Source of the DNA: Desulfovibrio ferrophilus
Lineage (GTDB): Bacteria; Desulfobacterota; Desulfovibrionia; Desulfovibrionales; Desulfovibrionaceae
Direction of reading: 5' to 3'
Assembly (NCBI RefSeq): GCF_003966735.1
Contig: NZ_AP017378.1
Location: 2,252,905-2,316,904 of the forward strand
DNA: 64,000 nt
The notes under the pieces: model-generated
What the model saw: the letters and a program-made list of their open reading frames with translations, nothing else
Databases searched by the model: none
What the model was told of the DNA's origin: nothing
In this document: positions 57,391 to 64,000 of the stretch, piece after piece
How positions within the stretch are numbered: the first letter of the stretch is position 1
Layout: every line of letters starts with the position of its first letter
Position numbers and translations under genes: made by a program

Positions 57391-58758
57391 ATGAAACCCG
57401 TCAATAAAGAGATTTTTCGTGCTTATGACATCCGCGGAATCGTGGACAAGGATTTCGACGCGGATTGGGTCGAAATCCTGGGCAAGGCATGCGGTACCTA
57501 CTTCCGCCGTCAGGGAATCACAGAAGCCATTGTGGCTCATGACTGCCGCCATTCCTCGCCCGGTTATCAGGAACGCATGATCAATGGGTTGACCTCCACG
57601 GGCGTGGACGTGATCTACCTGAACATGGTGGCCACCCCACTGTTCTACTTTGCGGTTAAAAAACTTGGCCGCAAAGCAGGTGTCATGATCACCGCCAGCC
57701 ACAATCCGCCCGAGTTCAACGGATTCAAGGTCTGGGCTGGTGAGTCCACCATCCATTCCGAGGAAATTCAGGAAGTCTACAAGATCATGGCTTCTGGCGA
57801 ATTCGAGACCGGAAGTGGCATGGCCTCGTCCCATGACATCGTCCCCAGCTATCTGGATGATCTGTCAGCACAGGTCACTCTCGAGCGACCTGTCAAGATC
57901 GTACTGGACGGCGGCAATGGCGCTGGGGGCGAAGTCTGTGCCGAGTTGCTCAGGCGTATCGGAGCCGAGGTCATCGAGCAGTACACCCGGCCTGATGGCG
58001 ACTTCCCCAATCACCATCCCGACCCCACGGTGCCCAAGTACATGGCTGACCTCATCAAACGGGTCCCGGCCGAAGGCGCAGAGCTGGGCATCGGCCTGGA
58101 TGGTGATGCGGACCGCATCGGCGTCATCGATGAAAACGGCAAAATGATCTACGGCGACCAGCTGTTGTCCATCTATGCCCGCGACATTCTGACCCGCCAC
58201 CCGGGAGCCTCCGTCATCGGTGAGGTCAAGTGCACCCACCTGATGTACAAGGATATTACCGAGCACGGAGGCGACGCCATCATGAACGCCACTGGCCACT
58301 CGCTGATCAAGGCCAGGATGCAGGAAACAGGTGCGCTGCTGGCAGGTGAGATGAGCGGACACATGTTCTTCGCGGACCGCTACTACGGATTCGACGACGC
58401 TCTGTATTCGGCCCTGCGCATCGTGGACATCGTTGCTCGCACTCCGGGCAAACCCATCAGCACCTACCTTGAAGACTGGCCAAAGACGTTCAACACCCCC
58501 GAGATTCGTCAGGAGTGCCCGGACGCCATCAAGTTCGACGTGGTCAAACGCGCTCAAGAGTTCTTCAAGGACGACTATGATGTCATCGATGTGGATGGAG
58601 TACGCATCGTCTTCCCCGACGGATGGGGACTGCTACGCGCCTCCAACACCCAGCCCGTGCTGGTGCTGCGATTTGAGGCCGAAAGCGCCGAGCGTCTGGA
58701 AGAAATCCGCAAGGTCATTGAAGTCCCATTGGCTCAATGGATCAAGGAAATGAGCTAA
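57391..58758 (+). CDS. Phosphomannomutase/phosphoglucomutase (alpha-D-phosphohexomutase)
   Basis: A 455-residue enzyme that moves phosphate between C6 and C1 of hexose phosphates for cell-envelope sugar synthesis. The active-site phosphoserine loop is TASHNPPEFNGFKV (~104), the metal loop LDGDADRIGVID (~234), the sugar loop GEMSGHMFFADRYYG (~323) and the C-terminal phosphate loop RASNTQPVLVLR (~415). It is closest in form to AlgC/ManB dual-specificity enzymes. GGGAGGA precedes the ATG. It is the first of a rightward group that continues with the ferredoxin gene. Confidence 0.92.
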   Translation: MKPVNKEIFRAYDIRGIVDKDFDADWVEILGKACGTYFRRQGITEAIVAHDCRHSSPGYQERMINGLTSTGVDVIYLNMVATPLFYFAVKKLGRKAGVMITASHNPPEFNGFKVWAGESTIHSEEIQEVYKIMASGEFETGSGMASSHDIVPSYLDDLSAQVTLERPVKIVLDGGNGAGGEVCAELLRRIGAEVIEQYTRPDGDFPNHHPDPTVPKYMADLIKRVPAEGAELGIGLDGDADRIGVIDENGKMIYGDQLLSIYARDILTRHPGASVIGEVKCTHLMYKDITEHGGDAIMNATGHSLIKARMQETGALLAGEMSGHMFFADRYYGFDDALYSALRIVDIVARTPGKPISTYLEDWPKTFNTPEIRQECPDAIKFDVVKRAQEFFKDDYDVIDVDGVRIVFPDGWGLLRASNTQPVLVLRFEAESAERLEEIRKVIEVPLAQWIKEMS

Positions 58759-58850
58759 GAACCCTCTGGCAGACCAGAATAAACATAAATAGTTGGGAAG
58801 CAGGGAACCTCCTGTTTCCAACAACTTGTGCAGGGAAAAGGAGAAAGGAC

Positions 58851-59312
58851 ATGCCCAAGATACTTGTTGCCAGCGCCATGGAGCGTTGCATTGGCTGCCA
58901 TTCCTGTTCCCTGGCCTGCGCACGTCTGGTCCACGACAGCCTGTCCTGGACCCGTGCGGGGATTCGCATCGGGTCGGCAGGCGGCCTGTCCACGGGATTC
59001 GAGGCCACGGTCTGCGTGGCCTGCGACCCGGCACCCTGCGCCGAAGCCTGCCCCACAGGAGCCTTCACCCAACGCAAAGGCGGAGGCGTCAAGGTCAAGC
59101 GCGAACTGTGCATCCGCTGCGGCGAATGCGCCAAGGTCTGTCCGGTGGCCGCCATCAGCATGAGCCCGGAAGACGGCTTCCCCTATGTCTGCATCCACTG
59201 TGGACGCTGCGTGTCCTTCTGTCCGCACGAATGCCTGGAACTTGCCGAAGCCCCCAAACGCAGGGGCCGGCCCCTGCCCGTGGAAACCACCGAGGGAGAC
59301 CATCATGAGTAA
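58851..59312 (+). CDS. Four-cluster ferredoxin-type electron-transfer subunit
   Basis: A 153-residue protein with four [4Fe-4S] motifs: CIGCHSCSLAC (~13), CVACDPAPCAEACP (~54), CIRCGECAKVCP (~86) and CIHCGRCVSFCP (~117). This is the DmsB/HycB-type arrangement. It overlaps the aldehyde oxidoreductase gene by 8 bp (the stop lies inside the next start region), so it is very probably the redox partner of that enzyme. AAAGGAG stands upstream of the ATG. Confidence 0.9.
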   Translation: MPKILVASAMERCIGCHSCSLACARLVHDSLSWTRAGIRIGSAGGLSTGFEATVCVACDPAPCAEACPTGAFTQRKGGGVKVKRELCIRCGECAKVCPVAAISMSPEDGFPYVCIHCGRCVSFCPHECLELAEAPKRRGRPLPVETTEGDHHE

Positions 59313-61050
59313 TCGCCCATTCCACATCATGCATGTCGATATGCAGACCGGACGAGGTGAACGCTCGGATTTCCTGTCGCCTGCAGAATGTCTGGGAGGT
59401 TCCGGGCTGGCAGCCAAGCTCTATGAGCATTTCGGTCACCCGGAACTGCCCGCCCTACACCCTGATCAACCACTGATCTTCGCCATCGGCCCCCTGACCG
59501 GGCATTTCCCCCTGATGAGCAAAGTGGTCTGCGGCTTCAAGTCTCCCTACAACGAACAATACGCCGAAAGCCACGCCGGTGGACGACTTGCCCTGTCCAT
59601 GCGTTTTGCCGGCTACGACGCTCTGGTGGTTACCGGACGTTCGGAGCGACTGTCCTCGCTCTTCCTGGCCGGACGTGGCCTGCGCGTGGAAGATGTGGAG
59701 TACATGCGCGGACGCGACGTCTTTACCACTGGCAAATACCTGCGCCGTCGGGCCGCAACAGCCGGCCATCGCAGCATCTTCCGCATCGGCCCTGCGGGTG
59801 AAAACCTCTGTTCCTACGCCTGCATCAATGTGGATTCCTTCCGCCATTTCGGGCGGCTGGGCTCCGGTGCGGTCATGGGCGCCAAAAACCTGAAGGCCGT
59901 GGTAGTGGAAGGTGATCGAGAACTGCCTCTGGCCGGGGGCAAGGATTACAAGAAACTTTTCAAGGCCATCTATTCCGACCTGACCGGCACGGACATGATG
60001 AGCAAGTATCACAACCTGGGCACTGCCGAGAACCTGCTGGCCCTGAATGAACTCTCGGCCCTGCCCTGGAACAACCTCCAGAAGACAAAGCGCCCGGAGA
60101 TAGACGGCATCTCTGGCGAGCGCATTGCCGAGCAATTACTGCTCAGACAGACCGCTTGCGCGGGTTGTCCGGTAGGCTGCATTCATATCGGCCTGCTACG
60201 GGAAAAATTTGCCAGCGAGAATGAATACCTCTACCGCCAGGTCTCTTACGACTACGAACCCGTCTTTGCCTGCGGCTCCATGCTGGGACTGACCAACGCC
60301 TCGGATGTGCTGGCCGTTCTGGATGCCTGCGAACGCCAGGGCATGGATGTGATGAGTGCCGGCGTGGCCCTGGCCTGGGCCGCCGAAGCCCTGGAAAAGG
60401 GCCTTATCAGCGAACAGGAGACCCTGCTCCCGCTGGCCTTCGGTGACTCCAAGGGCTTCATCGCCGCCATGGACTGCTTGGGAGGCCGGACAAACGAATT
60501 CTACGAAATCCTGGCACGCGGGGCCATGGTTGCCGCCGAGCACTATGGCGGAGAGGACTTTGCCTGCGTACTGGGCCAGGAGATGGCCGGTTACGCCACA
60601 GGAGAAGTCTTCTACGTCTCCCAGGCCATGGGCTTCAGACATTCACATCTGGACAGCGGCGGTTATTCATACGACCAGTCCGCCAAGGACAAGGATGTGG
60701 ACAAGGCCGTGAAGTTCATGGTCGACGACGAACGTGGCCGGGTGATGCTGACCAGCATGGTTTCCTGCCTGTTTGCGCGCAAAATCTACTCCAATGAACG
60801 TGTGGCAGAGGCTCTGAGTTCCGTGGGTCTGCAAGACACCGCCACGAACCTCGAGGCTCTGGCCGGGGAGATGCAACGCCTGCGCTGGCGCCTCAAACTG
60901 ACCACCGGGTTTGATCCGACGCAGGCCCGTGTGCCCAAACGGTTCATGGAGGTCGTCACCTGGAAAGGCGCGATGGACCCGAAGTATCTGGCGGCGCTTC
61001 AGGAGGCCTATTCGCGATCCATACTGGACCTTGGTGCCAACCCGTCGTAA
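59305..61050 (+). CDS. Aldehyde:ferredoxin oxidoreductase family protein (tungsten-pterin type)
   Basis: A 581-residue enzyme of the AOR family, which oxidises aldehydes to acids (or works in reverse) using a bis-pterin tungsten site and one 4Fe-4S cluster. The N-terminal domain begins HIMHVDMQTGRGERSDFLS and has LGGSGLAAKLY and RFAGYDALVVTGRS. Cluster Cys occur in TACAGCPVGC (~290), with a further Cys downstream (GEDFACVLGQEM ~430). The family can be specific for aldehydes, glyceraldehyde-3-phosphate or others, so the substrate is open. It is translationally coupled to the ferredoxin gene. Confidence 0.88.
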   Translation: MSNRPFHIMHVDMQTGRGERSDFLSPAECLGGSGLAAKLYEHFGHPELPALHPDQPLIFAIGPLTGHFPLMSKVVCGFKSPYNEQYAESHAGGRLALSMRFAGYDALVVTGRSERLSSLFLAGRGLRVEDVEYMRGRDVFTTGKYLRRRAATAGHRSIFRIGPAGENLCSYACINVDSFRHFGRLGSGAVMGAKNLKAVVVEGDRELPLAGGKDYKKLFKAIYSDLTGTDMMSKYHNLGTAENLLALNELSALPWNNLQKTKRPEIDGISGERIAEQLLLRQTACAGCPVGCIHIGLLREKFASENEYLYRQVSYDYEPVFACGSMLGLTNASDVLAVLDACERQGMDVMSAGVALAWAAEALEKGLISEQETLLPLAFGDSKGFIAAMDCLGGRTNEFYEILARGAMVAAEHYGGEDFACVLGQEMAGYATGEVFYVSQAMGFRHSHLDSGGYSYDQSAKDKDVDKAVKFMVDDERGRVMLTSMVSCLFARKIYSNERVAEALSSVGLQDTATNLEALAGEMQRLRWRLKLTTGFDPTQARVPKRFMEVVTWKGAMDPKYLAALQEAYSRSILDLGANPS

Positions 61051-61103
61051 CCTCTGCACTTACAAATTCTTAACACTCGTTTTCAACACACGAGAGTGGA
61101 TAC

Positions 61104-62330
61104 GTGCGCAAAAAAATCATCATTGCCATCCTTGTCTTTGCCATTGCCGCCCTGGGCCTGTTCTGGACCACCCGCAGTGGTGACGGCAAAATCGAAGTCC
61201 TGAACACCGCCCGCGTGGCCCGCGGCGAAGTCCGTAACCAGTTGGAGGCCACGGGCATCGTCAAAGCGCAGGTCGGGGCCATCGTCAAGATCGGGGCCCA
61301 GGCCACTGGGCGCATCACCACAATGAACGTCCGCGTGGGTGACCCAGTGACTCAGGGCGACCTGATCGCCGTGATCGATGACCGCGAACTCAAGGCCTCC
61401 GAAGCCGAAGCCCTGGCTCGCCGCGAACATGCCCGAGCCGAGTTCTCACGGGTCAAAACCACGTCCCCCCTGCGTGTCAACGAGGCCGAAGCCGAGCTGA
61501 ACGCCGCGGCCGCCGAGCTGGATTACGCGATTCTGTCCTTCGAGCGTCAGCGCCAGTTGGCCGAGGCCGATCTGGTCGCCCAAGATGCCCTGGACGATGC
61601 CCGCCAGAATGCAGCGGTCAAGAAAAGCGCTCTGCGCGTCAAGGTCTCGGCCCTGGAACGCATCCGCTTCGAAACCGTCGAGGATCAGCGCAAGGCCCAA
61701 AAGACCCTGGCGCAGGAGCAGGCAGCTCTGGATTCCATCCGCACCCGGCTGTCCTACACGCGCATCATCAGCCCATTGACCGGGGTGGTCAGCCAGGTTG
61801 CAGCCCAGGAAGGAGAAACCGTGGTCACGGGCCTGGAAGTGGCCAACCTGATCACCGTGCTCGATCCCACACGCCTGGAGATGTGGATTTACGTTGATGA
61901 AACAGACATCGGGCGAGTGCGCCCGGGGCTGCCCGTTGAGTTCCAGGTGGACGCCTACCCCGGTGACATCTTCAACGGGACCATCGACCAGATCTATCCC
62001 GAACCGGAAATCCGCGACAATATCGTCTACTATCAGGCACTGGTTCGGCTGGACAAGGATCAGGCCCTGCGCCTGCGCCCCGAGATGACCACCCAGAGCC
62101 AGATCATTGTGGAAATCAAGAAAGACGTCCTGGCCCTGCCCAATGCCGCTCTGAAATGGGTGGGCGGCGAGCAGGTTGTCTTCGTGTCTGAAGGAAAGGA
62201 TGTCCGCAAGGCATATCCGGAACTCGGGTTGGCCGGAGTCACACATTCCGAAGTGCTCTCGGGTCTGTCCGAGGGGGACACCGTCGCTACCCAACTGGTG
62301 CTGCCCGGCCAGAAGAAGAAAAAGGACTAG
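61104..62330 (+). CDS. MacA-like periplasmic adaptor (membrane fusion protein)
   Basis: A 408-residue adaptor for a tripartite ABC exporter. An N-terminal membrane anchor (~4-22) precedes a lipoyl domain (VKIGAQATGRITTMNVRVGDPVTQGDLIAVID), a long alpha-hairpin with coiled coil (~100-215) and beta-barrel domains (LITVLDPTRLEMWIYVDETDIGRVRPG). The GTG start follows a weak GAGAGTGG. It is linked by 3 bp to the ATPase gene, giving a macA-macB-like operon. Confidence 0.9.
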   Translation: MRKKIIIAILVFAIAALGLFWTTRSGDGKIEVLNTARVARGEVRNQLEATGIVKAQVGAIVKIGAQATGRITTMNVRVGDPVTQGDLIAVIDDRELKASEAEALARREHARAEFSRVKTTSPLRVNEAEAELNAAAAELDYAILSFERQRQLAEADLVAQDALDDARQNAAVKKSALRVKVSALERIRFETVEDQRKAQKTLAQEQAALDSIRTRLSYTRIISPLTGVVSQVAAQEGETVVTGLEVANLITVLDPTRLEMWIYVDETDIGRVRPGLPVEFQVDAYPGDIFNGTIDQIYPEPEIRDNIVYYQALVRLDKDQALRLRPEMTTQSQIIVEIKKDVLALPNAALKWVGGEQVVFVSEGKDVRKAYPELGLAGVTHSEVLSGLSEGDTVATQLVLPGQKKKKD

Positions 62331-62333
62331 CCC

Positions 62334-63017
62334 ATGGGTGACGCCCACCTCATACGCCTGGAAGGCGTGACCAAAGATTACGTGCAGGGCGACTTGACCA
62401 CCAAAGTCCTCAAAGGTCTTGATCTGACCATCAATCAGGGCGATTTCGTGGCATTGCAGGGCCCTTCGGGCTCGGGAAAATCCACTCTGCTGCACATTCT
62501 CGGCTTGCTGGACCGCCCCAGTGCAGGGCGTTATCTGCTATCGGGCAAAGATGTGTCATCCATGGATGACGACGCCCAATCAGAAGTGCGCAACACACAG
62601 TTCGGTTTCGTATTCCAAAGCTTTTACCTGATCCCCTACGCCTCTGCCCTGGACAATGTCCTGTTGCCCGGCCTGTATGGGACTGAGTCCCGGCGCACCC
62701 TCACGACCCGCGCCCAAGACATTCTGGACCAAGTGGGGCTGGCGGACAGAGCCGCCTATCGGCCTTCGCAATTGTCCGGCGGACAGCAACAGCGGGTGGC
62801 ACTGGCCCGGGCATTGCTGAACCGACCCGCAGTGATCTTCGCCGACGAACCCACAGGCCAGCTCGACTCCACCACCAGTGGAGAAATCATGTCCCTGCTT
62901 GCACAAATCAATGCAGGCGGAACCACTGTCATCATGGTCACCCACGACGAGGAGACCGCCTCCTACGCGACCTCGTCCATACAGATGCTGGACGGGAACA
63001 TTGCGCCAAGCGATTGA
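62334..63017 (+). CDS. MacB/LolD-type ABC transporter ATPase
   Basis: A 227-residue ATP-binding subunit. Walker A is GPSGSGKSTLL (~43), the signature LSGGQQQRVALARALLNRP, Walker B VIFADEPTGQLDS and the switch His VMVTHD. The LolD/MacB family phrase ADEPTGQLDS is conserved. It works with the permease that follows and the adaptor before it. In this organism the ATPase and permease are separate proteins, unlike E. coli MacB. Confidence 0.93.
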   Translation: MGDAHLIRLEGVTKDYVQGDLTTKVLKGLDLTINQGDFVALQGPSGSGKSTLLHILGLLDRPSAGRYLLSGKDVSSMDDDAQSEVRNTQFGFVFQSFYLIPYASALDNVLLPGLYGTESRRTLTTRAQDILDQVGLADRAAYRPSQLSGGQQQRVALARALLNRPAVIFADEPTGQLDSTTSGEIMSLLAQINAGGTTVIMVTHDEETASYATSSIQMLDGNIAPSD

Positions 63018-64000
63018 GACCCTTGTCACTCTAGGCCGCGTCTTCGGGTTCGCACTGGAGGCGGTTTGGGCCTACAAACTGCGCAGCATCTTTGTATCAG
63101 CGGGTATTGCCATGGGCATCGCCGCACTCACGGTCATTGTCACCAGCGTGGATGGCGCCCAACGCAAGGCGCTGGAAATAGTAGACATGTTCGGACCTGA
63201 TGCGGTGTTTGTTCTGGGTGGAGACATCAAGAGCCGTGCCGTGGGCAAACGCACCCTGACCTTGTCCTGGGAGGACGCCCGCAGGCTTCGCCAGTCCCTG
63301 CCCGGCGCCTATCTCGTAGTACCCATGCGCGCCAAGCGCAGCATCATGGCCCGCTACGGAGGCAAAAGCAAAGAACTGCCCGTGGTGGTAGGGTCCACTG
63401 CCGCTTATTCCGAGGTCTGGAACTGGCCTCTGGCCGAAGGCCGGGACTTCAGTGACCGGGATGTGGCCCTGGGCACCAAGGTCGGACTGATTGGCGACCA
63501 AGCGGCCGAAGAGCTGTTCGGGGACGAGTCCCCCATCGGCAAGGTCGTCTTCCTGGGAGACCTGCCCATACAGGTCATCGGACGGCTCTCCTACCGGGGG
63601 TTCTCAGGCGGTGGATCGAGCATCGACGAACGCATGATCATTCCCCTGACCACCCTCACCCAACGTTTCAACATGGACCGCAAATATTTCCGCGCACTGC
63701 GTGTCAAATTCCATGACCCCGAACGCATGAGCGTGCATGTGGAGAACACCCGCTCACTGCTTCGGCACCTGCACGGCCTGAAGGACGGCGAAGACGACGA
63801 TTTCACCATCCTCACCGCCGATGAAATCCTGAAATTCATTGGCATGCTCAAGGGCGGACTGGTTGTTTTTCTGGGCGTCACGGCCACGGTTGCCATGCTG
63901 GTAGGCGGGTTTGTATTGGCCAACCTCTTCTACATCAGCGTCAGCGAACGTACCTCGGAGATCGGCCTGCGCAAGGCCATGGGAGCCAAGGCCTGGACCA
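63001..64000 (+). CDS. MacB/FtsX-type ABC permease (3' end outside the window)
   Basis: The frame is open from TTG at 63001 to the window edge; the gene overlaps the ATPase by 17 bp. The start region reads LRQAIETLVTLGRVFGFALEAVWAYKLRSIFVSAG, a typical MacB-family N-terminal helix. A large periplasmic domain follows, then FTILTADEILKFIGMLKGGL and the second membrane helix with SVSERTSEIGLRKAMGAKA, the family hallmark. A GTG or ATG start further in (the ATG near 63112) would cut the first helix. The gene continues past base 64000. Confidence 0.85.
   Translation, partial: MRQAIETLVTLGRVFGFALEAVWAYKLRSIFVSAGIAMGIAALTVIVTSVDGAQRKALEIVDMFGPDAVFVLGGDIKSRAVGKRTLTLSWEDARRLRQSLPGAYLVVPMRAKRSIMARYGGKSKELPVVVGSTAAYSEVWNWPLAEGRDFSDRDVALGTKVGLIGDQAAEELFGDESPIGKVVFLGDLPIQVIGRLSYRGFSGGGSSIDERMIIPLTTLTQRFNMDRKYFRALRVKFHDPERMSVHVENTRSLLRHLHGLKDGEDDDFTILTADEILKFIGMLKGGLVVFLGVTATVAMLVGGFVLANLFYISVSERTSEIGLRKAMGAKAWT

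Overview
The window reads as a core-chromosome segment of a Gram-negative anaerobe of the Desulfovibrio type (order Desulfovibrionales or a close relative). This is an inference from content: a tungsten-type aldehyde:ferredoxin oxidoreductase with a four-cluster ferredoxin, an octahaem cytochrome fused to a bd-like membrane domain, FMN- and FAD-type hydroxy-acid dehydrogenases, TrmD fused to a second methyltransferase domain, a partial mannose-type PTS, and many PAS and c-di-GMP proteins. Coding is dense and GC-rich. I see no rRNA, tRNA, CRISPR array or insertion sequence. Two genes are cut by the window edges: a flagellin at the left and a MacB-like permease at the right.

Layout. 1-4.5 kb: flagellin end, then a leftward mlaE-mlaF-mlaD-phosphodiesterase operon. 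4.7-16 kb: HD-GYP phosphodiesterase, TauE-type permease, FMN hydroxy-acid dehydrogenase with a FadR-type regulator, GNAT-deacetylase fusion, diguanylate cyclase, HD hydrolase, argJ, and a LysR regulator divergent from a PACE efflux gene. 16-25.4 kb: secA preceded by a GlcF-like Fe-S protein, an EamA transporter, a PAS histidine kinase, and a duplicated two-gene cassette of small membrane coiled-coil proteins. 25.5-36.9 kb: a long leftward block, ffh-rpsP-khpA-rimM-trmD-rplS-rnhB-yraN-rsmI-PTS IID-HPr-ptsI-smpB-glcD, joining translation and RNA functions to PTS phosphotransfer. 37-41 kb: two-gene bd-like/octahaem redox complex. 41-50.6 kb: coaX, eno, folD, a KefB-type antiporter, a PAS-GGDEF protein, a DUF6125-like protein, a PEBP-family protein and a lipoprotein. 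50.8-57.2 kb: racemase, gate-domain membrane protein, panB, a CI-like repressor divergent from a small HTH/AT-hook protein, and hflK-hflC. 57.4-64 kb: phosphohexomutase, ferredoxin plus aldehyde oxidoreductase, and a MacAB-type exporter.

The most unusual signal is a family of six ~125-bp imperfect palindromes (15870-15994, 15998-16120, 43149-43275, 43421-43547, 50706-50831, 51683-51807). They share one architecture: terminal inverted repeats, a C:C mismatch, an AGGCGC box, a three-part hairpin with a 6-nt loop, and a CAAC..GCAGA box. The stem sequences differ from copy to copy but still pair. Four of the six have the same end against, or overlapping, the stop codon of a core gene (secA, eno, a racemase, a gate-domain protein). 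They do not look like simple terminators and I cannot assign them to a named family.

Signalling by c-di-GMP is well represented: two diguanylate cyclases with I-sites, one HD-GYP protein, and four small membrane proteins whose C-termini resemble MshEN-type repeats.
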